A DNA stretch of 64,000 nt from Homarus americanus (GCF_018991925.1 NW_024729772.1:1-64000); one strand, 5' to 3'. Positions 27,672 to 38,544 are shown, counted from the first letter of the stretch. Numbers and translations: made by a program. The notes: a model not told the origin generated them from the letters alone.

Positions 27672-29118
27672 AAGATCCTGCAGTACCGATTCACGGTTAA
27701 ATACTTGCCAGGGAAGCGGAACTGTGCAGCTGACGCTCTATCCCGCTTCCCCTCCCTCAGGGCGGCACCCGACGCGGAGGACATGGACCAAGAGGAGGAC
27801 CTGTGCACTGCAGTGTGTGCAATCACAATCACAGCTCTGGATCAGGATGGGTGCATCACTATGGACGAAGACACAGTGTGCTAAGCGGCTGCGGACAACC
27901 CAGTGTACCAGATTCTAGTGTCGAGGGTGCTGTCTGCGCCCGTACTTCTCGGTGAGGGACAGGTTGGCTGTGGTCAGGGGTTTGGTTACCTACACCTTTG
28001 ACCAGGGCTGCGTGCGCCTTGTCATCCCCGACTCCCTCCGCCACCGGGTCGCCATTAACCTGCATGTGGGGCACCAGGGCCTCGACTCAATGCTCAGGCG
28101 GGCCCGGCAGTCTGTCTATTGGCCTGGCATGGAGGGTGACCTGCAGTATCATCAGTCCCGGTGTGCTGCTTGCGAGACCCACGCCCCTTCCTAGCCTCCG
28201 GAGTCGTTGGTTCTGACCCAAGCGCCAGACTATCCCTTTCAACAAGTGGTGGCCGATTTGTTCCACCTGCAGGGCCGCGCGTACCTAGCATATGCTGACC
28301 GACTGACAGGTTGGCTGGAGATCGCCCACTTCCCCAACGAGGCCACCTCTGGAAAAATCATCGCCCGTCTGCGGGCCTACTTCACGAGGTGAGGGGTACC
28401 TGAGGAGATCTCCACGGATGGAGGTACCAACCTTGCCAGCCTTGAGATGACAGATTTCCTCAAGTCATGGGGGGTCGAGGTGCGCCAATCATTGGCCCAC
28501 TTCCCCCAGTCCAATGGCAGGGCAGAGGCTGGGGTCAAGGCTGCCAAAAGGCTCCTCAGGGATGACACTGGGCCCGGGGGTAGCCTGGACTGCGATAGGA
28601 CATCCCAGGCCCTCCTGCAGTACCTGAATACGCCTCTGCGGGGAGTGAACAAGTCGCCCGCCCAACTTGCCACCGGCCGCTAGCTCCGTGACGGCGTTCC
28701 CGTGGCCAGACAGCACTATAAGATGGACCAGCACTGGTGGCGGGCACTTCGTATGAGGGAGGTGCGCTTGGCCGAAACCCAGGATGGGGTCCTGTCGCGG
28801 AGGGAGGTATTCCGCCAGCTGGCTCCCCTAGTCTTGGGCACGCAGGTGCGTGTGCAGGACGCAGCTACCAAGCTCTGGGACAGGACAGGCATAGTGGTGG
28901 AAGCCCGCCCTCACAGGCAGTATGCCGTCAGGTTGAGTGGCAGTGGCAGGGAGTCCATCCGCAACAGACACCACCTGCGAAACGGCTCCACACCTGTGCC
29001 TACTACTCCAGTGGTGCACCAAGCTGTGCCTCCTGGCCCCCCTCCTTCGCACCCACGGCCCCTCCCCAGTCGAGCGTGGCCAGGCCCAGGAGAGGCCGTA
29101 GGCCTCCGGGCTGGTTGA
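27672..29118 (+). pseudogene. pol C-terminus and integrase, broken by stops and one frameshift
   Basis: The RNase H tail continues in frame to about 27882. The integrase lies in a second frame, 27952-29118, with three in-frame stops (about 28192, 28390, 28681). The H-H-C-C zinc region is visible (NLHVGHQGLDSMLRR... RCAACETH). The catalytic triad is readable: D in VVADLFHLQG, D in ISTDGGTNLA, E in SNGRAEAGVKAAKRLL. The C-terminal part (28702-29118) includes VLGTQVRVQDAATKLWDRTG, an SH3/GPY-like region. The frameshift lies between 27880 and 27952. Few changes would be needed for an open frame, in keeping with a fairly recent insertion. Confidence 0.82.
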
Positions 29119-29276
29119 CAGACTATGTGGTGTAGTGTATGTGATGTAAAATCAGTTTAGAGGTTTTTTTTTTTTTTTTTCCTGTGTTTGACTGGTTTTT
29201 CCTGCATTATTGTTGTTTTTATGAATGCATTGTTTTCTTTTTGTTAGTTCAAATGTGCATTGTCTTTTCCTTTTAA

Positions 29277-29289
29277 CTTGGGGGGGAGA
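29277..29289 (+). other. Polypurine tract of the Gypsy element
   Basis: A GGGGGGGAGA-type purine run directly precedes the 3' LTR and primes plus-strand synthesis. Confidence 0.75.
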
Positions 29290-29431
29290 TGAAAGATTGT
29301 ACCATCGTACGATATGTTTTCCCATGTTGAGATGGGGGCTTGTCTTTGGCAGCGCCCGGTTGCCAGTCACCAGCTGACGCTGTTAGAATAAAGTCTACAA
29401 AGAACGTAGTCTATGACTCAAATCTCTCACA
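29290..29431 (+). repeat. 3' LTR of the Gypsy element
   Basis: TGAAAGATTGTACCATCG to ACTCAAATCTCTCACA, colinear with the 5' LTR. Confidence 0.92.
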
Positions 29432-31287
29432 GCGATGGAAAATTAGAGCCTGCAGTATTTCACATATTATATCATGATCCACTGTATCAAAGGTGTTTTT
29501 GTATGTAATATTACCATCCTTGTGATAATGCCTACCAGTGAAATTTGCCTCTACCCATTTTGATATTTTTAGGCATAAACCTCCCCTGTTTATATTTTCC
29601 TGACAGAAACTCACTTACAAAACTACTAAAAAGTTCAATAAATTACTGTAAATGTGCTTACCAGATTAGTACTAACGTTAGTAAGATGGGATGACTCCAG
29701 CAGCTTGCCTTTGGCAATAACAAATTGACAGGCAGCACATCTTTTACGAAAGTCGTATTAGGACACAGCTTTTGCACTGTCATAATATGGGCCGTAAAAC
29801 CAATATTGTAACAAAAAAAAATTGTAAAATTACCAATACCTGTTTCTTTGTACGTTAATCGTATTGACAACAAATATTCAATAAAACTAACAAAATAATT
29901 ATGAGGAGGGTGACGAAAAGCAGCTCATAGCTACCTCTTCAAAGTTAGGTGCAATTAGTTGGTTTTCATGCCGCCACACTCTTTCGTGCGCTGCACTAAA
30001 AGGTTCTTCGCATTTCAAAATACGGCTTTCGACATGAAGATATTCTTCAAGGGAAGATGTTGTTTAATAATATGGCCGTTAGGGTACAAGGGTTCTGTAA
30101 TTCTGGTATCAAGTCATTGGACAAGAATGAAGGTGGATACTGAGGGAAAATGATACCCCTGATGTACTCTAAGAAATGGTTTATTAATATGAAATTAAAT
30201 CAGGTTAAAGATGTCCTTAACATACAACTACAAGGTTCAACTCCTTGACTTTACTCATTTGTCAGTCCAGGTAGATACTCTTGCTTCTTACAACATAACT
30301 GGTGGAACATTATATGGACTACACCACATGACAAACTTACATATGGTACCTTCACTGGAACTGTTGGTAGTACATATGGAGGATGCACTCACAATACATA
30401 ACACGTTATTACTGATACTAACAATTTTTATGGGTTCACTACCCAACATGGGATAATTATATTTCGGTTAATTATCTCCAATCATATATAACAAATACTG
30501 TGGACCATATAACTTTAAGGAGTGTCCCAAGGTATAACACTGGTGTCTCCACAAATGAAGATCGCGGTTATGGTCGGTTGTAGTCTGACACATGGCGAGC
30601 GTCTGGTGTCTAGTTCCCAGGATGCGGACTTGAGCAGTCTAATCCTGCCGAATTAACGACATCGTCCCATACAGCTAACTGTTAGGTAGCCAATGATCCC
30701 CGGCAGCCGGTGGGGTGTTCAACTAACACGCACACTGGATCTGAGATAATTTGGAGAGCGTCAAGGAAGGGAGGATAATCACAAACAATCTTTCGTCTAG
30801 CAACGACAGACGACATTTACGTTATGGTAATTCTTACACTGGGTAAATGACAATTTCACTGTTTCATCATGAACACTGATATTCACAAAATTGACTAAGT
30901 TAGACTGAGTGACCATATCAGCGGGGAACACTCGTTCACATACCTGAGATAATTTGGAGAACGCTTCTCTCCTGCGTGCAAGCTTATATACGGCTAGATG
31001 GCAACTCAACCCATGCCAGAGATGGCTACTTGCGCAATGACAGAAATTACATTCAAATCAACGGCTACACATTCAAAGATGACATTCAGTTGACACGGGT
31101 CTGGCGAATTTCTTATGTTGATTTACAGAAACTAATTAGAGATTGAGCTTGCCAGGAAAAAGTGGAATATACACTTTGACAACTGTTAGTTCCCCAAGTG
31201 GGCGGGACGTATGGACAAGGAGTATATACGTTGAGATCTTGGAGAATAGGAGCTTGACATGTTAGTCTCAGGAGATTAATGACTTTC
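29432..31287. other. Unassigned sequence; possible host exon remnants
   Basis: A minus-strand open frame at 29411-29614 contains KNTFDTVDHDIICEILQALI, faintly RT-like but not assigned. Near 30950, on the minus strand, TTCTCCAAATTATCTCAG is followed by GTATGTG, a donor-like junction. A near-identical TCTCCAAATTATCTCAG near 30740 is followed by different sequence. The ORF at 30797-31009 (YKLARRREAFSKLSQ...) spans the first. No protein family was recognised. Confidence 0.25.
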
Positions 31288-32090
31288 TTAAATAAACAAC
31301 TGATCTCCTTGTAGATGTACCCTCATGTTTGTGGATAGGGTGAGTGTCTGAACACTTCTCCAAAGGTATGATGCCCTGAGGCAAGCACTCAGTTCATCAG
31401 CTGGAGTGCTTCGAGGAATGACAGGTAGGGTCTGACGAAAGTCTCCAGCAATGATCATTGTAATGCCACCCATGAGCTGGTAATTTTCTCTTATGTCTTG
31501 CAAGGTCCTGTCCAATGCTTCAAACGCTAACTTGTGAGACTTAGTGCATTCATCCCGGACTATGAGGCTGCATTTTTCTAAGAGTTTTGCCTTTGCCGAT
31601 CCTTTTTTGATGTTGCACACTGGATTCTCATTGTGAGCGAGGTTGAGAGTCAGTTTAAAAGTTGAGTGTGCAGCACGTCCTCCTTCTAGTAGTGTTGCAG
31701 CAATGCCTGAGGATACCACAGCAAGAGCAATTTTCCCCTGATGACATACTTTGGCCAACAGAAGGTTGATCAGGATTTTTTTTCCTGTCCCGCCAAGTGC
31801 ATCGAGAAAGATAATACCTCCCTGCTCCGCTTGTATCGCTTGCAAGATCTGTTCATAAGCATTTGCTTGATCAGGCACCAGGTGAGGCTCATTTTCTTCA
31901 AGAAAATTCACCAGAACTTCAACTGTGTAGTCTGTCTCTCTGAGCAACTCCCTCTTTGCAACTACTGTTCAGTTCCCAAAACTTCGTCTTCCATCAATAG
32001 TTCATTAACGGTGCATGTAAGTTCCACTACAACGGTACAGCAAAGTAATTTTTTTTTAGCATTAAACTGTTATTATCTTATTGTCTAATC

Positions 32091-32152
32091 ATCACTCCAT
32101 ATAACACCATCCATCATCACTACATATAACACCATCCATCATCACTACAGAT
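32091..32152. repeat. Minisatellite ATCACTACATATAACACCATCC, first block
   Basis: About three units of a 22-23-bp repeat containing ATCATCACTACATATAACACC, inside the rearranged Helitron remnant. Confidence 0.8.
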
Positions 32153-32171
32153 CGGTAAAGTAGTTCGAAGA

Positions 32172-32182
32172 TTCTCGTGCGG

Positions 32183-32231
<49 letters not shown>
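32172..32231. repeat. (CA)n microsatellite
   Basis: ACACAC run with a CGCG interruption near its start. Confidence 0.92.
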
Positions 32232-32233
<2 letters not shown>

Positions 32234-32682
32234 TATACAAACATTTTCTTCAGGAAAATTCACCAGAACTTCAACTGAGTAGTGTCTCTCTCTGAGCAAC
32301 TCCCTGATATCCTTCAACATCGCATCCTTGAGCTCTTCTCGGGAACTCTTTCATTGAAGCCTGCCGTCTGTAGAACTTGGGTACGTCAACATACAGGAGT
32401 ATTTGAACAAACTCCTCTTCCTGTGAAAGCTTGAGGGTCGTATCAGCAGGATTTGCCATTTGATTTTGGAGGGACTCCTCTGTGAAGTATACTCTTTGTC
32501 CATTTTCCAGGTGAACAGTCAGATGAACTGCTGTTGGACATCGTTCGTGTATGGGAAAATTAAAAATTCTCCCTAGAGAACTGGATCTTCTTCTGGATCA
32601 GGAAACTCTGCTCATATACAGTTGTCAATCATGTTCGGTCGAAGTTTCTCTTTCAGCTGTGTCAAATGGTGTAGCTCTTATT

Positions 32683-32802
32683 GGCAACCTGGGGTGCAAT
32701 GGTAAGCATGCTCGCCTCGCCAGCAAGCGGATCCGGGTTTGATCCCAGAGAAAGGTGAACAAACAGAGACAGACAGACTTCTTTGTTTTATATATATATA
32801 GA
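32683..32802 (+). mobile_element. tRNA-derived SINE ending in a TA-rich tail
   Basis: GGGGTGCAATGGTAAGCATG (A-box-like) and GGGTTTGATCCC (B-box-like, about 32736) give a tRNA-like head. The 3' end is ACTTCTTTGTTTTATATATA. The same 3' end (ACTTCTTTGTTTTATATATA) recurs at 33029-33055 next to the (GA)n tract, showing a second, truncated copy. The family differs from the SINE at 1471. Confidence 0.5.
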
Positions 32803-32966
32803 TCATCACTACATATAACACCACCCATCATCACTACATATAACACCATCCATCATCACTACATATAACACCACCCATCATCACTACATATAACACCACC
32901 CATCATCATTACATATAACACCATCCATCATCACTACATATAACATTATCCATCATCACTACAGAT
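32803..32966. repeat. Minisatellite, second block
   Basis: About seven units of the same 22-23-bp ATCATCACTACATATAACACC repeat. The block is followed by AGATCTGTAAAGTAGTTTCC, also found after the first block (32150-32170). Confidence 0.85.
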
Positions 32967-33056
32967 CTGTAAAGTAGTTTCCGAGATTCTCGTGAGGGCA
33001 CACACACACAAACAAACAAACACACCGACACTTCTTTGTTTTATATATATATATAT

Positions 33057-33529
<473 letters not shown>

Positions 33530-33589
33530 AACTTAATAAAAATCAATAAGGAATAGTTTTATTAGAGAAAAATAAGCCATGAACGGAAC

Positions 33590-34168
33590 TGTAAGAGGAT
33601 GCACCTGGGCGTACTGTAAGGAAGCTGCATCATATGTCCCAACGGTATGAAGAAACTGCACTATTGAGACTGAATGTGAGAAGGACCTAGGTGTGTATGT
33701 TGACAATGAGCTGAAGTTCTCGGGCCATTGCGAGAAGAAGGTAAATCAGGCAAATAAATTATTGGGTCTTATAAGAAGGTCGTTCAGATATGTAGACGGT
33801 CCGTCCCTCGTAACGATCTTCAAGAGTGAAGTGCTTCCTCATCTGGAGTACTGTCACTCCGTCTGGTCCTCGAGATATGCTAGGGACTGTCAGTTGGTTG
33901 AAAACGTTCAAAGGAGGGCCACCAGACTGGTGCCTGCACTTCGGCACCTCAGCTACCCTGAGAGATTGGAGCGCCTGAACTTGCCTAGCTTATACTACAG
34001 ACGGGCAAGGGGGGACATAATTGAGGTGTATAAGGGGCACTACTCAATCGAGTGTCCTTACTTGGAGTTGGCAGACGCTCACCCCACAAGGGGTCACAGC
34101 TCAAGATTGAAGAAGCTGCAAGTCCAGAAAACTGTGAGGGCAAACTTTTTCGGAGTGAGAGTTGTGAG
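33590..34168 (+). pseudogene. LINE-A copy 3: RT thumb fragment, best-preserved C-terminal copy
   Basis: From 33693 the frame is open: YVDNELKFSGHCEKKVNQA, LLGLIRRSFRYVDGPSLV, HLEYCHSVWSSRYARDCQL, VENVQRRATRLVPALRHL, ERLERLNLPSLYYRRARGD. This is a CR1/L2-type RT C-terminal domain. It stops at FFGVRVV where LINE-B is joined, and the rest (NNLPENGVTAPSVS) resumes at 38545. The AAACTGC region at 33590-33690 belongs to the same family. Confidence 0.82.
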
Positions 34169-34916
34169 ATTAAAAGAAGCTTGGAATTCTCGCAAGGGGG
34201 AAATAAGTGACTTACACGCGAAGTTGAAGGTTGAAGCTAAAGAGAAGCGAACACTGCAGACCCAAGTTCAACAGCTAACTGAGGAGAATTCCAAGTTCAA
34301 AACGGAACTAATGACAACAGCAGACCGGGTGGATTATGTGGGTAACATAGGGCGGCGAAACAACCTCAGGATTGTCGGTATCCCTGAAGATATCCACGAG
34401 AACTGGGAGTCATCCCAACGCAAAATTTCACGCCTGCTGAATGAACATTTTAAACTTCCTAAAGTAAAGTTTGACCGTGTTCAACGCGTCGGGAAACCCA
34501 ACTCCTCCCGCCCCCGCGACATCATAACAAAATTCTCATCCCCCTTTGACCGTGACAAAGTGTTTTATCAATGCAGTAAACTGAAAGGCACCACTATCTT
34601 CGTCAACGAAGATCTCTGCCCAGGTATGACTAAAGCCCGTCTACACCAAATGAACCAGTTTAAAGAAGTCAGGAAACAAGGGAAACAAGTGACGCTCAGT
34701 CATAAAACCCTTGTTGTGAGGGATCGGGCAAGTGGACACCCGCCCACTCACCCACCCGCTATACCAGCCCCCAAGCCCCTCGAGAACCCTCCCCACTCAG
34801 GGAGAACCAGCCACTGTTGCTATCACCTGAGGAGTTTCCCCCCCCCCCTGCCGGCCAACTCGAGTACTACACGTCTACTCTCTCTGGTGAAACCAGCAAC
34901 CCTCAAAACCGAGTGA
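33693..34916 (+). CDS. Chimeric ORF: LINE-A RT C-terminus fused in frame to LINE-B ORF1
   Basis: A 407-codon frame. Residues 1 to about 158 are LINE-A RT thumb. From about 159 (RLKEAWNSRKGEISDLHAKL) it is an ORF1-type protein: a heptad-rich coiled coil to about 215, then an L1-ORF1-like RRM (IGRRNNLRIVGIPEDIHENW, then KFDRVQRVGKPNSSRPRDII) and a C-terminal domain. The last 60 residues are Pro-rich. The fusion results from LINE-B insertion, so it is probably fortuitous, but the frame is open across the junction. No promoter was seen. Confidence 0.7.
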   Translation: MYVDNELKFSGHCEKKVNQANKLLGLIRRSFRYVDGPSLVTIFKSEVLPHLEYCHSVWSSRYARDCQLVENVQRRATRLVPALRHLSYPERLERLNLPSLYYRRARGDIIEVYKGHYSIECPYLELADAHPTRGHSSRLKKLQVQKTVRANFFGVRVVRLKEAWNSRKGEISDLHAKLKVEAKEKRTLQTQVQQLTEENSKFKTELMTTADRVDYVGNIGRRNNLRIVGIPEDIHENWESSQRKISRLLNEHFKLPKVKFDRVQRVGKPNSSRPRDIITKFSSPFDRDKVFYQCSKLKGTTIFVNEDLCPGMTKARLHQMNQFKEVRKQGKQVTLSHKTLVVRDRASGHPPTHPPAIPAPKPLENPPHSGRTSHCCYHLRSFPPPLPANSSTTRLLSLVKPATLKTE

Positions 34917-34977
34917 CAGGAGCACCTCCCACTCTATCTGGGAATCACCCTCAACAGTACCGGTCACCCTAATTCTA

Positions 34978-35784
34978 TTGGTTGTAGCACTTGTGAGTAC
35001 GTTACCCCCCACTATTATAATTTTCATAGACCTTCCTTTTTCACACCTCAGTGACCCTGAGTTCTTACTGTTCCTTAATCAGTATCAATGTTCCCACAAT
35101 GATGATGCTAGTGCCATTCCCTTAGATGTGCTAGATCGTATGTGTTACACCCCATTTACCCATGGTGTCGACACAATACTCCCTCATATCGATCCTGATG
35201 TCTTTCTACAAAACTCACTGGGTTACACCAACCCCAACTGTAACTATTACTTTCCTGACTCTCGCGAGTTTAGTTCTAGTCTCCTACTACCTCATTCCTT
35301 CTCCTTGATCAGCCATCTAGAAACCTTTTTAGATCAGTGTTTATCTTCTATTGCCCACAAATTTGATGTTCTTGGGTTCTGTGAGACCAAACTCACTGAC
35401 GATATTGACCATTTGTATAACATTCCTAATTATAATAGACACTGCGTCAACACGTCACGACACAGTGGTGGTGTCGCCCTATATTTTGATATCAAGTATA
35501 ACACTTCTGTAAGAGATGATTTAAAGGTTCAGGAGGAGTACATGGAGAGTGTTTTCATTGAATTACGTAACGACACACGAAATTTCCTAGTAGGAGTAAT
35601 CTATAGAAGACCCCACACTAATGTAAGGAATTTTCTTGATAAATTTTCGGAGATTATCACTATCATAAGTTCAGAGAGGAAACATTGCTACATTACAGGA
35701 GACTTCAACCTTGATCTATTAAAATCAGAAACCGACACCTCAGTATTAGACCTTCTTGCTACCTACCATTCTAAACTAGAGTAA
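34978..35784 (+). CDS. LINE-B ORF2 N-terminus: exonuclease-endonuclease-phosphatase (EEP) endonuclease
   Basis: A 268-codon frame. Endonuclease motifs: VLGFCETKLTDDI (catalytic Glu), HSGGVALYFDIKYN, VGVIYRRPHTNVRNFLDKF, and ITGDFNLDLL (Asp/Asn). It ends at a stop at 35782, but LDHIWTNN-like coding continues after a small disruption (PVIDHIWTNNTSNS, then NNISDHFPVFVMYK with the last catalytic Asp-His) to about 35900. This enzyme nicks target DNA to prime reverse transcription. All catalytic residues can be read, but not in one frame. The first about 110 residues are a low-similarity lead-in. Confidence 0.75.
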   Translation: MVVALVSTLPPTIIIFIDLPFSHLSDPEFLLFLNQYQCSHNDDASAIPLDVLDRMCYTPFTHGVDTILPHIDPDVFLQNSLGYTNPNCNYYFPDSREFSSSLLLPHSFSLISHLETFLDQCLSSIAHKFDVLGFCETKLTDDIDHLYNIPNYNRHCVNTSRHSGGVALYFDIKYNTSVRDDLKVQEEYMESVFIELRNDTRNFLVGVIYRRPHTNVRNFLDKFSEIITIISSERKHCYITGDFNLDLLKSETDTSVLDLLATYHSKLE

Positions 35785-36541
35785 CTGCCACCTCTACCTG
35801 TGATAGATCATATCTGGACTAACAACACTTCTAACAGTCTTGTAAGTGGAATTATTTATAACAATATCTCAGATCACTTCCCAGTTTTTGTCATGTATAA
35901 AACAGCCACTGCACCGACAACATGCTCCTTTTTGAAAACAACTTAATGAATGCTAACTGGGATCTTGTCTATGCCTCGGACAACCCTAACGTGAACAGCT
36001 GCAACTTCTCTTGCATCTTCAATGCTTGCTTTGATAAATGCTTCCCGCTCAAGACTAAATCAGCGAAAACTGTATCCATTTCCAAACCCTATATCACAAG
36101 CGAAATTAAGATAATGATAAAAGAAAAACCCAAACTCCAAAGGAAATTTGCAAAAAGTCCCATAACTTTTGCTGATGCTTACCGAAGTATCTGAAATAGA
36201 GCAACTCAAGCAGTTAGAAATGCCAGACGTAGATATAATACAAATGAGCTCCAGTCAGCATCAGACAACAGTAAGAAAACCTGGAATGTCATAAATTCTA
36301 TTCAGAACAGGAACACTCAGCCTTCGGCCCCCCACTCAGCTTTTATGATAAATGATTCATTTGTGACGGAACCCTCCCCCATTGCCAACCACCTCAATGA
36401 ATATTTTATTAATGTTGGCAAAAATCTTGCAGAGAGCATCCCTATCACCATGAGGAATTTAGAGCCTACCTGCAAAACAGACAACAAAATGAGCTGTTCT
36501 TATCCCCTGTCACAGCAGATGAATTACTGGCCATCATAAAA

Positions 36542-37810
36542 ATGTCCAAAGATGCAACAGCAGGCGAAGACAATATACCAATGAGCATCATTAAGAAAGT
36601 AGCCCACTTATCACTACTTGTTCTCCTGCACATTTGTAACTCCTCCTTCACTAGTGGTGTCTTTCCGGGTAAACTGAAAATTGCTAAAGTTCACCCAGCA
36701 TATAAAAAATCTGGAGACAACGGTCTCTTCCAGAATTACCGCCCCATATCAGTCCTCCCAGCCGTAAGTAAGATACTGGAAAAGCTAGCATGTAGTAGAC
36801 TAAATTCCTTCTGCAATGCCAATAACATCTTTACAGACTCCCAGTTTGGATTTAGAGCTGTAAGGTCGACTGAGAGTGCTCTGCTATCCTTTACTAATGA
36901 CATCTTAAATTCCTTTAATGACAGTCAGTTCACAGTTGGTATATTCTTGGAACTCTCTAAAGCTTTCGATATTGTCGACCATACCATCCTCCTTTCAATG
37001 CTTGAACATTACGGCATTAGGGGCCTGTCCCACAATTGGTTTACCTCATATCTGTCCAACAGGATGCAGTATGTCTGCTATAATAATGACCAATCTGACT
37101 CCTCGCCAATCTTGTATGGTGTCCCCCAAGGTTCAATTCTCAGTCCAGTACTGTTTTTGTTGTACATAAACGACATAGTCCACGCCAGCACACTCAAAAA
37201 CTACAACTTATTTGCAGACGATAGTAATCTCAATGCCAGCAACTCAGACCTCCATTCCTTGATGAGAACTATGAACACTGAATTGACTGAAGTCAGGACC
37301 TGGGTAATACGTAATAAACTGACCTTAAACCTTGAGAAAACCCACTACACGATCTCTCACAGAAGGAAAAACTTACCCCCAGACTTGGACCCCCTGTACC
37401 TTGGCAATACAGTCCTCAAACGCGAACAAAATACTAAATTCTTCGGAGTTATTGTTGATGAGAAACTTAACTGGAGAAACCACATACAAGCCATTCACAG
37501 TAAAGTCAATAAACAGTGCGGTATCATGTATCACACTCGACAGTCACTCACTCTCACAGCAATGAAAGAAATCTATCATGATCTTGTTTACCAACACCAG
37601 ATACACTGTCACACACTACGGGGGGCCTCTGGCTCTTCAAAAACACAATCTCTGGTTACTGCACAAAAGAGAGTTGTATGGACACTGACCTACTTAACAA
37701 AAACAGATCACACAAACGAAAAATTTGCTACATTGAAAATGTTAAAATTCGAAGATATTAACACCTACTGCTGTGCCCTCTTTGTTTACATATTTCAATC
37801 TCTTGCTTGA
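36542..37810 (+). CDS. LINE-B ORF2 reverse transcriptase
   Basis: A 422-codon frame covering nearly the whole RT: AGEDNIPMSIIKKV, FQNYRPISVLPAVSKILEKL, SQFGFRAVRSTESALLSF, FLELSKAFDIVDHTILL, YGVPQGSILSPVLFLLYIND, and the catalytic FADD in YNLFADDSNLNAS, then thumb WVIRNKLTLNLEKTHY and KFFGVIVDEKLNW. The real protein starts upstream: 35922-36539 encodes the linker (CFDKCFPLKTKSAK; HLNEYFINVGKNLAE) and is broken by stops near 36194 and 36538. The C-terminus continues at 37811-38030 in another frame. Confidence 0.85.
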   Translation: MSKDATAGEDNIPMSIIKKVAHLSLLVLLHICNSSFTSGVFPGKLKIAKVHPAYKKSGDNGLFQNYRPISVLPAVSKILEKLACSRLNSFCNANNIFTDSQFGFRAVRSTESALLSFTNDILNSFNDSQFTVGIFLELSKAFDIVDHTILLSMLEHYGIRGLSHNWFTSYLSNRMQYVCYNNDQSDSSPILYGVPQGSILSPVLFLLYINDIVHASTLKNYNLFADDSNLNASNSDLHSLMRTMNTELTEVRTWVIRNKLTLNLEKTHYTISHRRKNLPPDLDPLYLGNTVLKREQNTKFFGVIVDEKLNWRNHIQAIHSKVNKQCGIMYHTRQSLTLTAMKEIYHDLVYQHQIHCHTLRGASGSSKTQSLVTAQKRVVWTLTYLTKTDHTNEKFATLKMLKFEDINTYCCALFVYIFQSLA

Positions 37811-38030
37811 CAATAATTATTTCCAGTTCTGGAATAATCAGAGATACAACTTAAGGCACCCAGAGCTACTAAGACCACCCCCCCACCCCATGCGCTCCTC
37901 TCGGTCCCAGACCTCCATAAAATATCAAGGTGTGAAGGTGTGGAACAACTTACCCCCACCCATCCGAGCAAAAACTATGCTCCCCTCCTTTAAATCATCT
38001 CTTAAAAAATATCTATTGTCTAAGTATTAA
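37811..38030 (+). pseudogene. LINE-B ORF2 C-terminal tail, frameshifted
   Basis: In the frame that is open from 37773, QRYNLRHPELLRPPPHP, then SIKYQGVKVWNNLPPPIRAK and SFKSSLKKYLLSKY to a stop at 38028. This is the usual end of this RT class, displaced from the main frame by an indel near 37800. Confidence 0.7.
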
Positions 38031-38544
38031 TATATCTTGTAACACCTTCTATATTTACAGTTCCTGCTTTTATTGTACCATCAAAACCGTTTTATCAGAA
38101 ATTATCATCGAAATAGATAAGTAATTACCATTGCAATAAAAATAATTGTCAACCAGACATATTCCTGACAGCTATGTCCTCTTGTACAACCCATGTTGTA
38201 CTGCTCCCCCATTATACTTGTGTTTTTCAATTTCACTGTATTTATGTATATATAAGTAAATAAAAAAAATAACTAAAAAAAATAATAAATAAATAAAATA
38301 AATATATATTAAGTGATAACCTTGGTAACATTATGAGATGTACTTAATACCACCATGCTATTTTATTTTTCCAGATGATACTAAATGTTACATAATACTT
38401 CCTTGAGATAAATGTATAGTATATATCAGGTGCCTAAATGAGAGCTCAGGTTCTCAACTGGCTCAGCCATGTTAATATTGTTATTATTATCCACTCTGTA
38501 TCTGTGTTTTTCTGGCTAAATAAACTGTTTCAGTTTAATTCAAC

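Larger units (their letters stand above)
24634..29431 (+). mobile_element. Ty3/Gypsy LTR retrotransposon, nearly full length (4.8 kb)
   Basis: It is bounded by 142-bp LTRs (24634-24775 and 29290-29431) that begin TG and end CA. Order of parts: LTR, primer-binding site, gag with zinc knuckles, protease, RT, RNase H, integrase, polypurine tract, LTR, which is Ty3/Gypsy order. The flanks are GTGAT (24629-24633) and GCGAT (29432-29436), a 5-bp duplication with one mismatch. I count five differences between the LTRs (137/142 identical). The element is visibly GC-richer than its surroundings. Gag frameshifts and several stops in pol make it non-autonomous. Confidence 0.92.
31288..32560 (-). pseudogene. 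Helitron-type PIF1-like helicase remnant
   Basis: On the minus strand 32560-32271 encodes HLTVHLENGQRVYFTEESL, then LLYVDVPKFYRRQ, typical of the linker upstream of the helicase in Helitron Rep-Hel proteins. The main frame 31947-31288 (219 aa) holds the helicase N-part: Walker A LDALGGTGKKILIN (Lys for the usual Thr/Ser after GK), a Walker B region LIVRDECTKSHK (an Arg before DE where Trp is usual), and GDFRQTLPVIPRSTPADE, then CLRASYLW. It stops at NMRVHLQGDQLFI, so the later helicase motifs are missing. The segment 31896-31960 is repeated at 32240-32306 around a minisatellite, so the copy is also internally rearranged. Confidence 0.75.
34169..38544 (+). mobile_element. LINE-B: long non-LTR retrotransposon (ORF1, endonuclease, RT), 5'-truncated
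   Basis: About 4.4 kb inserted inside LINE-A copy 3, whose coding stops at 34168 and resumes at 38545. Order: ORF1 (coiled coil and RRM), apurinic-type endonuclease, RT, C-terminal domain, A-rich region (38265-38310), then more 3' sequence to 38544. The RT and C-terminal tail (GVKVWNNLPPPIRAKTMLPS) suggest a CR1/L2/Crack-related clade with L1-type ORF1. Stops between 35782 and 36540 break ORF2. Confidence 0.78.
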
